Shown here: positions 16,823-26,157 of the stretch, one piece after another | How the letters are laid out: each line of letters opens with the position of its first letter | How positions within the stretch are numbered: the first letter of the stretch is position 1 | Notes under the pieces: model-generated | Told to the model about the DNA's origin: nothing | Seen by the model: the letters and a program-made list of their open reading frames with translations, nothing else | The model's database searches: none | Program-made: the position numbers and the translations under genes | DNA from: Thalassovita autumnalis | GTDB taxonomy: Bacteria; Pseudomonadota; Alphaproteobacteria; Rhodobacterales; Rhodobacteraceae | DNA length: 64,000 bases | Direction: 5' to 3' | Assembly: GCF_001458255.1 (NCBI RefSeq) | Contig: NZ_CYSB01000005.1 | Coordinates: 186,001 to 250,000, forward strand

Positions 16823-18406
16823 ATGCGGGCAGGGAGCTATAACTATGCGCTGTTTTCACGCAGCGATTTCAGTGCCTTTTGGGCGCTTTTTACGGATAAT
16901 CTGATCAACCTGATGGTGCTTGCGGGCATCTGTCAGTTTGTCTTTGGCATGCCTGCCGAGATTGTCTTTGGACGTATCGTACCGGGGGCTGCGGTCGCTA
17001 TACTGGCTGGTATCGCGGTTTATGTTGGCCTGGCCAAACGCGCAGCAAAGCAGCACGGTCGCGATGTCACCGCACTGCCTTATGGCATCTCCACCCCGGT
17101 GATGTTTGTCTATCTTTTCGGTGTGATCGGCCCGATCTACTGGTCCACAAACGATCCGATGCTGGCCTAGCAGGTTGGTATTGGCGCGGGCTTCATGGGC
17201 GGTATTGTAGCGGCGCTTGGCGCAGTTGTTGGCCCCTGGCTGAAGAGGGTCACCCCGCGCGCCGGTATGCTGGGCACGCTTTGCGGTATTGCGCTGGTCT
17301 TTATCGGCACGGTGCCACTGGCAACGGTGTTTGAACATCCGTTCATCGGCTTTGCCTCGATGATCATCATCCTTTGGGGCTTGGTTGGTCGCTTCCGCCT
17401 GCCGTTCAACATTCCTGCGGGTCTGTTGGCGCTGATCGTCGGCACCGTGGTGGCGCTGGCGATGGGGGAGGCCAAGATCTCGGCCGAGGGGGTCGGGTTC
17501 TACCCGCCGCTGCCCTATGTGGGGGACCTGATTGCGGGGATCCAGCACCTCTTCGCCAACCCCGAGCTGTTCTTGGTTCTGGTGCCGGTGCAGATCTACA
17601 ACTTCATCGAAACCATGAACAACGTCGAAAGTGCCGAAGCGGCGGGCGATCACTACCCTGTGGCCACCTGCCAGATCACCGATGGTCTGGGCACTATGGT
17701 GGGTGCGGTCTTTGGCTCGCCTTTCCCGACCACCGCCTATATCGGCCACCCGGCCTATAAGCGGATGGGGGCACATGCCGGTTACATCATCGGCGTTGGT
17801 GTGGTGATCCCGGTGGCGGCCTTCTTTGGCCTGCTGGCGTTCCTCAACAACCTGATCCCCGTGGCGGCTGCTGCGCCGGTTCTGGTTTTTGTGGCGCTGA
17901 GCCTGATCACCAACACCGCCCATTCGATCAAAACCGAACATGTGGCCGCGGTGACCATCGCGATGATGCCGCATGTGTCGGCTTTCCTAATGACCAAATG
18001 GGGATCGCTGATGGGGGCGCTTGGCGCCACCGGGGTTGAAGGGCTGCCGCAGATGGGGGACCCGGCGCTGACCGCCGCCCTGCTGCAGCAAGGCGCGCAT
18101 TTTGAGGGGCATCTGGCCCTCAGCCAGGGCGCCATCCTGACCGGTCTGATCTGGGGCGCCATCGTGGCCTATGTCATCGACGGCAAGTTCCGCGCTGCAG
18201 GGGGCTTTGCCCTGGCGGCAACCGGCATGTCGATGGTCGGCATCATCCACGGCGCCAGCCTGCATTGGCCGGATCTGAATGCCGTCTCGATGGGCTATCT
18301 GATCTCGGCTGCGTTCCTGTTCATCTATCCCGCCTTCCACAAGGAAGACGAACTGGTGAACGAATACGCCGTGGTGGATGAACCCACAGCAAACCCGGCT
18401 GAATAA
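16823..18406 (+). pseudogene. NCS2/xanthine-uracil-type purine permease interrupted by an in-frame amber codon
   Basis: One reading frame of 528 codons encodes a multi-spanning permease (YNYALFSRSDFSAFWALFTDN at the start; QIYNFIETMNNVESAEAAGD; GSPFPTTAYIGHPAYKRMGAH), but a TAG occurs at 17168-17170 after residue 115. The frame continues without a shift (QVGIGAGFMGGIV). Upstream and downstream parts are both well preserved, so the lesion is recent, an unusual readthrough, or a sequencing error; a Trp codon changed TGG to TAG is the simplest history. An ATG at 17195 could restart the C-terminal 403 residues, but without the first helices. GGAGG precedes the first ATG. Context (xdhABC, guaD) predicts a purine substrate. 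Confidence 0.85.
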
Positions 18407-18417
18407 GCCACCAAGAT

Positions 18418-18481
18418 AGGCTGTCCGGCATCCGACAGCCTGACGGTGCGGGCCCGGCATTTCCCCGTCACGGCCCGCACC
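18418..18481 (+). other. two tandem perfect hairpins in the permease-guaD intergenic region
   Basis: AGGCTGTC/GACAGCCT (18418-18425 and 18434-18441) is followed at once by GGTGCGGGCC/GGCCCGCACC (18445-18454 and 18472-18481). Neither has a T-run directly after it, so they are not classical intrinsic terminators. They may form a leader structure for guaD or stabilise mRNA ends. Confidence 0.55.
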
Positions 18482-18522
18482 ACATAAACCTGAATTTTAC
18501 CCCTTACTCCTCTCATGAAGGG

Positions 18523-19875
18523 ATGACTGAACCGATGAATGCAACGCCTGAGAAGAAGCTCCTGCGGGGGCGCGTGCTGAGCTTTACCGCCGAACCGCTG
18601 GATCACCGCGACACAGACGCCTATCGCTATATCGAAGACGGTGCGCTGCTGATTGAAGGGGGCCGGATCGCGGCGATGGGCGCATATGAGGATGTTGCAC
18701 CTCAGGCGGCCGGCGTCCCGGTTGTGGACCACCGTCCGCATTTGCTGATGCCGGGGTTCATCGACACCCATATGCATTTCCCGCAGGTGCAGGTGATTGC
18801 TTCCTGGGGGGATCAGCTGCTGGACTGGCTGAACAACTACACCTTCCCTGAAGAGACCCGTTTCGTCGCGCCGGAACATAGCGCCGCGATGGCCCGCCGG
18901 TTCTATGAGCTGATCGTGGGTCACGGCACCACAACAGCAGTGGCGTTTTGTTCGGTGCATAAAACCTCGGCCGAGGCTTACTTCGAGGAGGCCGCGCGCC
19001 GCGACATGCGGATGATCGGCGGCAAGGTGATGATGGATCGCAATGCCCCTGACGCGCTGCGCGATACGGCGCAAACGGGCTATGACGAAACCAAGGAGCT
19101 GATTGCCAAATGGCATGGCCGGGGTAGGGCGCTTTATGCGGTGTCGCCGCGATTTGCGATCACCTCAACCCCTGAGCAGCTGGAGATGGCGGGCACCCTG
19201 ATGGCTGAGCACCCCGAGTGCTACATGCAGACCCACCTCAGCGAAAACCATGATGAGATCGTCTTTACCAAGGAGCTTTACCCAGAGGCGCCGGATTATT
19301 TGGGCGTCTATGAAAAATACGGACTGCTGTCGGATAAGGCGCTGTTGGGCCATGCCATCCATCTGGAACAGCGTGAGATTGATGTGATGACCAGCACCGG
19401 TGCCAAGCCGGTGTTCTGCCCGACCTCTAACCTGTTTTTGGGCTCTGGCCTGTTTGACGATGGCGGGTTGCGCGACAGCGGGATCACCAATGCCATCGCC
19501 ACGGATATCGGGGCCGGCACCAGCTATTCGATGCTGCAGACCCTGAATGAGGGCTACAAGATCCTGCAATTGCAGGGCCAGAAACTGCACCCGCTGCGGG
19601 CCTTCCACTGGATCACCCGCGGCAATGCGGTTGCCTTGGGTTTGGACGATAAAATCGGCACGCTGGAGGCTGGCACCGAGGCAGATGTCGTGGTGCTGAA
19701 CGCCCGGGCCACGGCCGCGATGGAATTGCGGATGGAACGCGCTGAGAGCTTGTCGGAAGAGTTGTTCATCCTGCAGATGTTGGGCGATGACCGATCGGTG
19801 GATCAGGTCTACGTCGCGGGAAAGGCACAGAAATCTGTGCCAGACCAAGGATATTCTCCTTCAGTTGCGGCGTGA
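18523..19875 (+). CDS. guaD: guanine deaminase
   Basis: The 450-residue amidohydrolase has the metal motif PGFIDTHMHFPQ near residue 80, then HLSENHDEI and the late TDIGAGTSYSMLQTLNEGYK segment with the catalytic Asp, all typical of guanine deaminase. It converts guanine to xanthine and ammonia, feeding XdhAB. The ATG at 18523 is adjacent to GAAGGG; an alternative ATG at 18535 is also in frame. It ends with a strong terminator. Confidence 0.93.
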   Translation: MTEPMNATPEKKLLRGRVLSFTAEPLDHRDTDAYRYIEDGALLIEGGRIAAMGAYEDVAPQAAGVPVVDHRPHLLMPGFIDTHMHFPQVQVIASWGDQLLDWLNNYTFPEETRFVAPEHSAAMARRFYELIVGHGTTTAVAFCSVHKTSAEAYFEEAARRDMRMIGGKVMMDRNAPDALRDTAQTGYDETKELIAKWHGRGRALYAVSPRFAITSTPEQLEMAGTLMAEHPECYMQTHLSENHDEIVFTKELYPEAPDYLGVYEKYGLLSDKALLGHAIHLEQREIDVMTSTGAKPVFCPTSNLFLGSGLFDDGGLRDSGITNAIATDIGAGTSYSMLQTLNEGYKILQLQGQKLHPLRAFHWITRGNAVALGLDDKIGTLEAGTEADVVVLNARATAAMELRMERAESLSEELFILQMLGDDRSVDQVYVAGKAQKSVPDQGYSPSVAA

Positions 19876-19896
19876 TCTCCCCACCTGCAACGTTTT

Positions 19897-19924
19897 GGCC
19901 GCCCTTTATTGGGCGGCCTTTTTT
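19897..19924 (+). terminator. intrinsic terminator after guaD
   Basis: GGCCGCCC (19897-19904), loop TTTATT, GGGCGGCC (19911-19918), then six T residues. It closes the purine-catabolism unit. Confidence 0.92.
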
Positions 19925-19956
19925 CTGGTGAAACACCGCGTGTCCGGCGCGGGGTG

Positions 19957-21573
19957 TTAGGCTGATCTGGCCGATTTCATCATGTCTGCGGCTTTTTCTG
20001 CGATCATGATGGTGGGGGCATTTGTGTTGCCGCCAATCAGCCGCGGCATGACCGAGGCATCGACAACACGCAGCGCTTCAAGCCCATGCACACGCAGTTC
20101 GGGATCCACCACGGCCATATCATCGACGCCCATTTTGCAGGTGCCCACCGGATGGTAGATCGTATCGGCCCGTTCGCGAATTTTCGCGGCCCAGTCGGCA
20201 TCACTCATCCCGTCGGAAATGCCGAACAGCTCTTTGCTTTCGTAGGATTTCAGCGGCTCGGTTTTCATGATGTCGCGGGTCATCTTGGCGCCTTTGATCA
20301 TCAGATCCAGGTCGCGCTGGTCACTCAGATAGGCCGGATCAATGCGCGGCGGCGCCATCGGATCAGCCGAGGACAGACCAACCGACCCCCGCGAATAGGG
20401 CCGCAGCGCACAGATGTGGCAGGAATACCCGTGCCCCAGATGCAGCTTGCGGGCATGGTCGTCGACAATCGAGATCACAAAATGCAGCTGAATGTCCGGC
20501 CGCTCCTCCGTAGGGGAGGTTTTCAGGAAGGCCGCGCCTTCGGCAAAGGGGGTGGCCACCATCGAGTTGCCATCCTTGCGCCAGCGCAGCATTTCTTTTA
20601 GCGCATGCCAGGAGGCGCGCAGCCCGATGCCGACGTTGTCCGTATCCTTGGTCTTATAGGCGAGGGTGAAATCCAGATGGTCCTGCAGGTTCTGCCCGAC
20701 ACCCGGCAGTTCATGCACCATGTCGATCCCATGCGGTGTGATGTCTTCCGCGCGACCAACCCCAGACAGCTGCAACAGCTGGGGGGAGTTAAAGGCCCCG
20801 CCACATAACACCACTTCACGATTGGCGCTGACCTTATGGCTCTGCCGTTTCTGGCGATAGCTGACACCTGTGGCGCGCTTGCCGTCAAACAGGATCCGTT
20901 CCGCATGCGCGCCGGTGAGGACGGTGAGGTTGGGCCGCTCCATCACCGGGTGCAGATAGGCCGCGGCGGCTGAACAACGTTCGCCGTTCTTGGCGGGGTC
21001 GTGAAACTGGGTGACCTGATAGAGGCCGATGCCTTCGTTGTCACCGCGGTTGAAATCCTCCACCACGCGGTGCTGCAATTGCGCGCCCGCTTCGACAAAG
21101 GCGCGGGAGATCGGGCGCGGCGCTTTCTGGTCGCTGACCTGAAGCGGCCCGTCGCCGCCGTGCACCTCATCGCCGCCATGTTCGTTGTTTTCGGACTTCT
21201 GGAAATAGGGCAGCACATCCTGCCAGCCCCAGCCCGTGCAGCCCAGATCCACCCATTCATCGTAGTCGCCCGCATGGCCCCGCACGTAGAGCATGGCATT
21301 GATGGCTGACGATCCCCCCAGCGCCTTGCCGCGCGGCTGGTAGCCTTTGCGGCCGTTCAGGCCTTTCTGTGGGACGGTTTCAAAACACCAGTTGTTCAGC
21401 CGTACATAGTTGGGCAGCATCGCAACCACCGCCATGGGCGCGCGTACAAAGATGCTTTTGCCGGCGCCACCGGCCTCCAGCAGACAAACGGAAACCTCTG
21501 GATCTTCGCTGAGGCGCGCCGCAAGCGTTGCCCCGCCGGATCCGCCGCCCACAATCACGTAGTCAAATTCCAT
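19957..21573 (-). CDS. GMC family FAD-dependent oxidoreductase (choline dehydrogenase-like)
   Basis: The 538-residue flavoprotein has the N-terminal ADP-binding motif VIVGGGSGGATLAARLSE, the GMC signature GKALGGSSAINAMLYVRG, ATGVSYR, GAFNSPQLLQLSGVG (second GMC signature), and C-terminal HPVGTCKMG with the active-site His, then NTNAPTIMIAEKAADM. It oxidises an alcohol; sequence alone does not distinguish choline from other substrates. The start at 21573 follows GGAGGGG. It is divergent from the aminotransferase gene, so the pair may handle an amino alcohol or the derived aldehyde (inference). Confidence 0.85.
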   Translation of the reverse strand: MEFDYVIVGGGSGGATLAARLSEDPEVSVCLLEAGGAGKSIFVRAPMAVVAMLPNYVRLNNWCFETVPQKGLNGRKGYQPRGKALGGSSAINAMLYVRGHAGDYDEWVDLGCTGWGWQDVLPYFQKSENNEHGGDEVHGGDGPLQVSDQKAPRPISRAFVEAGAQLQHRVVEDFNRGDNEGIGLYQVTQFHDPAKNGERCSAAAAYLHPVMERPNLTVLTGAHAERILFDGKRATGVSYRQKRQSHKVSANREVVLCGGAFNSPQLLQLSGVGRAEDITPHGIDMVHELPGVGQNLQDHLDFTLAYKTKDTDNVGIGLRASWHALKEMLRWRKDGNSMVATPFAEGAAFLKTSPTEERPDIQLHFVISIVDDHARKLHLGHGYSCHICALRPYSRGSVGLSSADPMAPPRIDPAYLSDQRDLDLMIKGAKMTRDIMKTEPLKSYESKELFGISDGMSDADWAAKIRERADTIYHPVGTCKMGVDDMAVVDPELRVHGLEALRVVDASVMPRLIGGNTNAPTIMIAEKAADMMKSARSA

Positions 21574-21806
21574 TGTCCCCTCCACCGCTTGCGTCTTTGC
21601 CACAGCTTCGATGAGAGCGGGCACATGTGTCCAGCATTTAGGCGGCGAATGTCGCAACGGAAGGTTGGCGGGTCGTTCGCTCTTGGCAGGGGGGGAAAAA
21701 TTTGATCATATTCTGAAAAACGACTTGAGCCGCGCCCGCGAATCCGCGCATCAAGTTGCAAAGACAACCTGACGGGCCCTGCGCCCGCCCCTTTGGAGGA
21801 TCGCCC

Positions 21807-23147
21807 ATGACTGTGCAGCCAAACTCGATCGAGGCGCGGGACGCCGCTTATCAGCTGCATTCCTATTCTAACGCCCGCAAGATGGAGGCCGAAGGCTCCC
21901 TGATCTTGGAAGAGGGTGAGGGCATCTATGTCACTGACAACACCGGCAAGCGTTATATCGAAGGCCTGTCTGGCCTGTGGTCGGTTGCCGTTGGGTTTGG
22001 TGAACAGCGCCTGATTGATGCCGCCAACGCGCAGATGCAGAAGCTGCCCTATTACCACACCTTCGCCCAGAAATCGCACACCCCCTCGGTGGAACTGGCT
22101 GAGAAGCTGATCGAGATGGCACCGGTGCCGATGTCCAAGGTGTTCTTCACCAACTCCGGCTCAGAAGCGAACGACACGGTGGTGAAGCTGCTGTGGTATC
22201 GCGCCAATGCGATGGGCACCCCGGAAAAGAAGAAGATCATCAGCCGGATCAAAGGCTATCACGGTGTTACCGTGGCCTCGGCCAGCCTGACCGGTCTGCC
22301 CTATAACCACATGTCCTTTGACCTGCCGCTGCCCGGCATCCTGCACACCGGCTGCCCGCATTACGGTGGCTTCGCGCAGGACGGCGAGAGCGAGGAACAG
22401 TTCGTCGCCCGTCTGGCGCAGGAGCTTGACGATATGATCCAGTCCGAGGGCCCCGACACGATCGCTGCCTTCATTGGTGAACCGGTGATGGGTGCAGGCG
22501 GCGTGATTGTTCCGCCTGAGGGTTACTGGGCCGCTATTCAGGCCGTGCTGAAGAAATACGATATCCTGCTGATCGCGGATGAGGTGATCTGTGGGTTTGG
22601 CCGTACCGGCAAGATGTTTGGCTGTGAAACCATGGGGATTGAGCCTGACATCATGGTGATGTCGAAGCAGCTGTCCTCTTCCTACATGCCGATCTCGGCG
22701 GTGATGATGAACGATCGTGTCTATCAACCGGTTGCGGACGAAAGCGACAAGATCGGCACCTTTGGTCACGGGTATACCGGGTCCGGCCATCCGGTTGGTG
22801 CAGCCGTGGCGCTGGAAAACATCAAGATCATCGAAGAGCGTGATCTGGTTGGCAATGCTGCCAAGCTGTCACCGCTGTTCATCGAACGCCTGACGGCATT
22901 GACTGACAATCCGCTGGTCAAAGAGATGCGCGGCATTGGCCTGATCGGCGCGTTGGAGCTGAAACAGCAGGGCGATGCGGTTGGCGTTGCGGGCGCGGCC
23001 ATGTCGGCGGCCTGTATGGAGCGTGGTCTGATCGTGCGGAACCTTGGTGACACCGTGGCCCTGTGTCCGCCGCTGATCATCACCGAGGCGCAGCTGAATG
23101 AGCTGTTTGACATCTACGCAGATGCGCTTGCCAGCCTGAGCTTCTGA
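21807..23147 (+). CDS. class III (omega) aminotransferase, PLP-dependent
   Basis: The 446-residue protein has the class III pattern: FFTNSGSEANDTVVKL for phosphate binding, the aromatic YHG (KGYHGVTVAS), the Asp in LLIADEVICGFGRTG, and the PLP lysine in MVMSKQLSSSYMP. It resembles roseobacter omega-transaminases that use pyruvate or 2-oxoglutarate. The amino donor cannot be set from sequence; beta-alanine, taurine and polyamines are all possible. GGAGG precedes the ATG. Confidence 0.85.
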   Translation: MTVQPNSIEARDAAYQLHSYSNARKMEAEGSLILEEGEGIYVTDNTGKRYIEGLSGLWSVAVGFGEQRLIDAANAQMQKLPYYHTFAQKSHTPSVELAEKLIEMAPVPMSKVFFTNSGSEANDTVVKLLWYRANAMGTPEKKKIISRIKGYHGVTVASASLTGLPYNHMSFDLPLPGILHTGCPHYGGFAQDGESEEQFVARLAQELDDMIQSEGPDTIAAFIGEPVMGAGGVIVPPEGYWAAIQAVLKKYDILLIADEVICGFGRTGKMFGCETMGIEPDIMVMSKQLSSSYMPISAVMMNDRVYQPVADESDKIGTFGHGYTGSGHPVGAAVALENIKIIEERDLVGNAAKLSPLFIERLTALTDNPLVKEMRGIGLIGALELKQQGDAVGVAGAAMSAACMERGLIVRNLGDTVALCPPLIITEAQLNELFDIYADALASLSF

Positions 23148-23169
23148 GCGGCGCTGCCGTGAATTTGAG

Positions 23170-23197
23170 AAGGCGGGCCATCTGGTCCGCCTTTTTT
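23170..23197 (+). terminator. intrinsic terminator after the aminotransferase gene
   Basis: AAGGCGG (23170-23176) pairs with CCGCCTT (23187-23193), with an additional internal GCC/GGT pairing and a TTTTTT tail. Confidence 0.88.
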
Positions 23198-23304
23198 CGT
23201 TGCCAAAGTGTAGTCACGCCAAATCTCTGATTTGGCAGCGTCCGAACCGCCCCCACGGGGCGGGCGCTTTGCTTCCACCCCTCGGTTCGGGCGCGGTCCC
23301 TCCG

Positions 23305-23949
23305 TTAGACCAACGCCTCAACCAATTCCGGCAGCCGCGCAAAATCATCAAACAGTGCGTGATGGGGCAGCTCGGCATGGGGCACCTTGCAATAGCCTTT
23401 AGTGAACAACAGGAAAGACACCCCGGCCCGATGGGCGGTTTCCGCGTCTACATCGCTGTCACCTACGTAGATCACTGGCCCCTCCCCAAGCGCGTCAAAC
23501 GTGGCGTGCAGCGGTGCCGGGTCAGGCTTGCGCTGAGGCAGACTGTCGCCGCCCAGAACCACATCGAAATGTTTGGCCAGATCCAGATGGGCCAGAACCG
23601 CCTTGGCCGGGGCAAGTGGCTTGTTGGTGCAAACGCCCAGGCGATGGCCCGCCCCGTGCAGGTTGTCCAGTGCCGCCACGACATTCGGATAGACCTCGGA
23701 TTTGTCCGAGGAATGCATGTAGCGTTCCTCTAGCGTGGCCAGCAAAGAAGCGTGTTCGCTGGGCTCAATGCCGCGCGCCAGGCTCATCTTTTCGATCAAC
23801 ACGGCGGCCCCATTGCCGATGAACCCGATGGTTTCCTGCAGGCTCAGCGGGTCCAGCCCGCGATCCGCCAAAAGGGAGTTGGCGACAAACTGGATTTCCG
23901 GCGCGCTGTTGATCAGCGTGCCGTCGAGGTCAAAAACGATACGGGCCAT
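23305..23949 (-). CDS. gph: phosphoglycolate phosphatase (HAD superfamily)
   Basis: The 214-residue HAD hydrolase has motif I VFDLDGTLINSAPE, motif II VCTNKP, motif III lysine in PQRKPDP, and motif IV VGDSDVDAETAHRAG, the set typical of Gph. It turns 2-phosphoglycolate into glycolate. Glycolate oxidation gives glyoxylate, the substrate of the BHAC genes 14 kb away. It appears monocistronic. Specificity within Gph-like HADs is inferred. Confidence 0.85.
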   Translation of the reverse strand: MARIVFDLDGTLINSAPEIQFVANSLLADRGLDPLSLQETIGFIGNGAAVLIEKMSLARGIEPSEHASLLATLEERYMHSSDKSEVYPNVVAALDNLHGAGHRLGVCTNKPLAPAKAVLAHLDLAKHFDVVLGGDSLPQRKPDPAPLHATFDALGEGPVIYVGDSDVDAETAHRAGVSFLLFTKGYCKVPHAELPHHALFDDFARLPELVEALV

Positions 23950-24025
23950 CTGGATGTTCCTTGCAATGCACTTGCGCGCAGAGCACCCGATCTGGGGTGG
24001 AATGTCTAGGGGTCTGGATCAGGGC

Positions 24026-24874
24026 TTAGCCAGCGTTCACCCTTTTGCGATAGGCGCTGGGCGTCACGCCGACGTGGCGGCGGAACTGGCGTGAGAAATA
24101 GGCCGGATCCTCATAACCGAGGTCAAAGCCGATTTGGCGCACATCCAGGCGCGTATAGGCCAGTTGGCGGCAGGCCTCTTGAAAAGTGCGCGCCTCAATC
24201 GTGGCCGAGGCAGACTGCCCCGTTGCTGCGCGCAAAACACGGCTTAAGTGGGTGGGCGTCAGTGCCAGCGCGGTCGCGTAATCTGCCACCTGCCAACGAT
24301 TTCGCACATGGGTCTGTAGCAGATGTTCGAAACCGGCAAGGATTTCGGCAGCGCGGGTGCCCGGCGCCTGGGCTTGCGGATCGGGCAGGGCGCGGGCGGC
24401 CTGGCACAGCATCTGCGCCGCCAAAGCCCGCAACATCGTGGCACGGCCCTTATCGGGCTGGGCATGTTCCGCCGCCAGCGCCATTGCCGTCTGCCGCATC
24501 ACACCGGTACCGGGCACGATGCCCCAAGCGGCCAAAACACCGGCCAGATCGCTGGCAGGGGCGAACATGTCAGGCAGGGCGGCGGTTTGTACGGTGATCA
24601 CCCAGCCGCGGGTGCCCGGGGTAAAAGTAAACCCATGCACCACGCCGCGCGGGATGGAGATAAGGCAGGGCAGCTCAGGGCGCTGGGCTTCACCCTCAAC
24701 CCGCAGGGTCACGCCGCCGGCCTCAATCAGAAACAGCTGGTGCAGATGCGGGTGCTGATGTGCAGAGATACTCCAATCCAGGGTGCCCGCCCGATCTTTG
24801 ATGGCTTCGATATGCAGGGCGTCGGGCAAGAAACGCTCTTCGCCGTAAAGGGTATAGGCGGGAATTTCTGACAT
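24026..24874 (-). CDS. AraC family regulator, probable activator of pobA (PobR-like)
   Basis: The 282-residue protein has an N-terminal cupin-like domain (HQHPHLHQLFLIEAGGVTLRVEG; IPRGVVHGFTF) and a C-terminal double HTH ending QIGFDLGYEDPAYFSRQFRRHVGVTPSAYRK. It is divergent from pobA with about 110 bp between the starts, the usual arrangement of AraC-type PobR with 4-hydroxybenzoate as effector. The gene symbol is left blank because only the position, not a unique motif, supports PobR. Confidence 0.85.
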   Translation of the reverse strand: MSEIPAYTLYGEERFLPDALHIEAIKDRAGTLDWSISAHQHPHLHQLFLIEAGGVTLRVEGEAQRPELPCLISIPRGVVHGFTFTPGTRGWVITVQTAALPDMFAPASDLAGVLAAWGIVPGTGVMRQTAMALAAEHAQPDKGRATMLRALAAQMLCQAARALPDPQAQAPGTRAAEILAGFEHLLQTHVRNRWQVADYATALALTPTHLSRVLRAATGQSASATIEARTFQEACRQLAYTRLDVRQIGFDLGYEDPAYFSRQFRRHVGVTPSAYRKRVNAG

Positions 24875-24983
24875 GGGCCGCTCCGAGATCTGGATGTTCG
24901 ATTTCTACCATCTTCTGCCGTGTGGTGCCATTCCCGTTTTCGGTAGGGCTGGTAGGGTGGAGGCCAGCGAACAGGAGAAGAAT

Positions 24984-26153
24984 ATGCGCACGCAGGTCTG
25001 TATCATTGGGGCGGGGCCCTCGGGGTTGTTGTTGTCGCAACTGCTGCATCGCAAGGGCATCGACACCATCGTGCTGGAGCGCAAGACCAAAGCCTATGTG
25101 CTGAGCCGGATCCGTGCCGGGGTGCTGGAACGTGGGTTTGTTGACCTCATGCGCGAAGCGGGCGTTGGCGCGCGGATGGATGTCGAAGGATTTACCCATG
25201 ACGGCACGCTGATCGCTTATGACAATCACCAATTCCGCGTCGACTTTGCCGCCCGTGCCGGGGCCTCGGTCATGGTCTACGGCCAGACGGAGCTGACCCG
25301 TGACCTCTATGAGGCGCGTGAAGCGATGGATGGACAGATCCTCTACAATGTGGACGACGTGCAGATCGAAGATGTCACCACGCAGAGCCCGCATGTGACG
25401 TTTGCCATGGACGGTAAGAGCCATCGGATTGAATGTGATTACGTGGTGGGCTGCGATGGCTTTCACGGTGTGTCGCGCAAAACGATCCCCGAAGAAAAGC
25501 GCCGTGAGTATGAAAAGATCTACCCGTTTGGCTGGCTGGGCATCCTGTCAGAAACCCCACCAGTGCATCATGAGTTGATCTATGCAAATTCGGACCGTGG
25601 GTTTGCCCTGTGTTCGATGCGCAATGACAATCTCAGCCGGTATTACGTGCAGTGTCCGTTGGATCACCGGCCCGATGATTGGTCTGACGCGGCCTTCTGG
25701 GAGGAGTTGAAACGCCGTATTCCAGATGCAGCGGCGGACCAGCTGATCACCGGGCCGTCGATTGAGAAATCCATCGCACCGCTGCGGTCTTTTGTGACCG
25801 AGCCGATGCGCTGGGGGCAGCTGTTCCTATGTGGCGATGCGGCGCATATCGTGCCACCCACAGGGGCCAAGGGCCTTAATACCGCGGCGTCTGATATCTT
25901 CTATCTTTACCACGGGATGATGCAGCACTACCTGCATGGTGAGGACGAGGGGTTGGAGCGCTATTCAGAAAAAGCGCTGGCCCGTGTTTGGAAGGCCGAA
26001 CGCTTCAGCTGGTGGATGTCGAACCTTCTGCATCGCTATCCCGATCAGGGGGCGTTTGACCGAAAGATGCAATTGGCGGATCTGGCCTATCTGGAACAGA
26101 GTGAGGCCGCCCAGATCTCCATGGCGGAAAACTACGTGGGCCTGCCGTACTGA
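24984..26153 (+). CDS. pobA: 4-hydroxybenzoate 3-monooxygenase
   Basis: The 389-residue flavoprotein begins MRTQVCIIGAGPSGLLLSQLLHRKGID (FAD Rossmann motif), then RIRAGVLERG; CDYVVGCDGFHG (the DG motif); and LFLCGDAAHIVPPTGAKGLN (the GD motif). Length and motifs match p-hydroxybenzoate hydroxylase, which makes protocatechuate from 4-hydroxybenzoate with NADPH and O2. The ATG at 24984 follows AGGAG. Protocatechuate is then consumed by the pca enzymes encoded at 33-38 kb. Confidence 0.95.
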   Translation: MRTQVCIIGAGPSGLLLSQLLHRKGIDTIVLERKTKAYVLSRIRAGVLERGFVDLMREAGVGARMDVEGFTHDGTLIAYDNHQFRVDFAARAGASVMVYGQTELTRDLYEAREAMDGQILYNVDDVQIEDVTTQSPHVTFAMDGKSHRIECDYVVGCDGFHGVSRKTIPEEKRREYEKIYPFGWLGILSETPPVHHELIYANSDRGFALCSMRNDNLSRYYVQCPLDHRPDDWSDAAFWEELKRRIPDAAADQLITGPSIEKSIAPLRSFVTEPMRWGQLFLCGDAAHIVPPTGAKGLNTAASDIFYLYHGMMQHYLHGEDEGLERYSEKALARVWKAERFSWWMSNLLHRYPDQGAFDRKMQLADLAYLEQSEAAQISMAENYVGLPY

Positions 26154-26157
26154 GGCC

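Noticed and set aside
17168-17170. Recoded stop (selenocysteine or pyrrolysine) in the permease
   Set aside because: The codon is TAG, not TGA, so selenocysteine is excluded. Pyrrolysine machinery is not expected in this group, and NCS2 permeases have no known recoded residue.
16856-17974. 372-codon minus-strand frame opposite the permease
   Set aside because: Composition typical of antisense translation of a membrane protein gene; no motif. It does not explain the amber codon.
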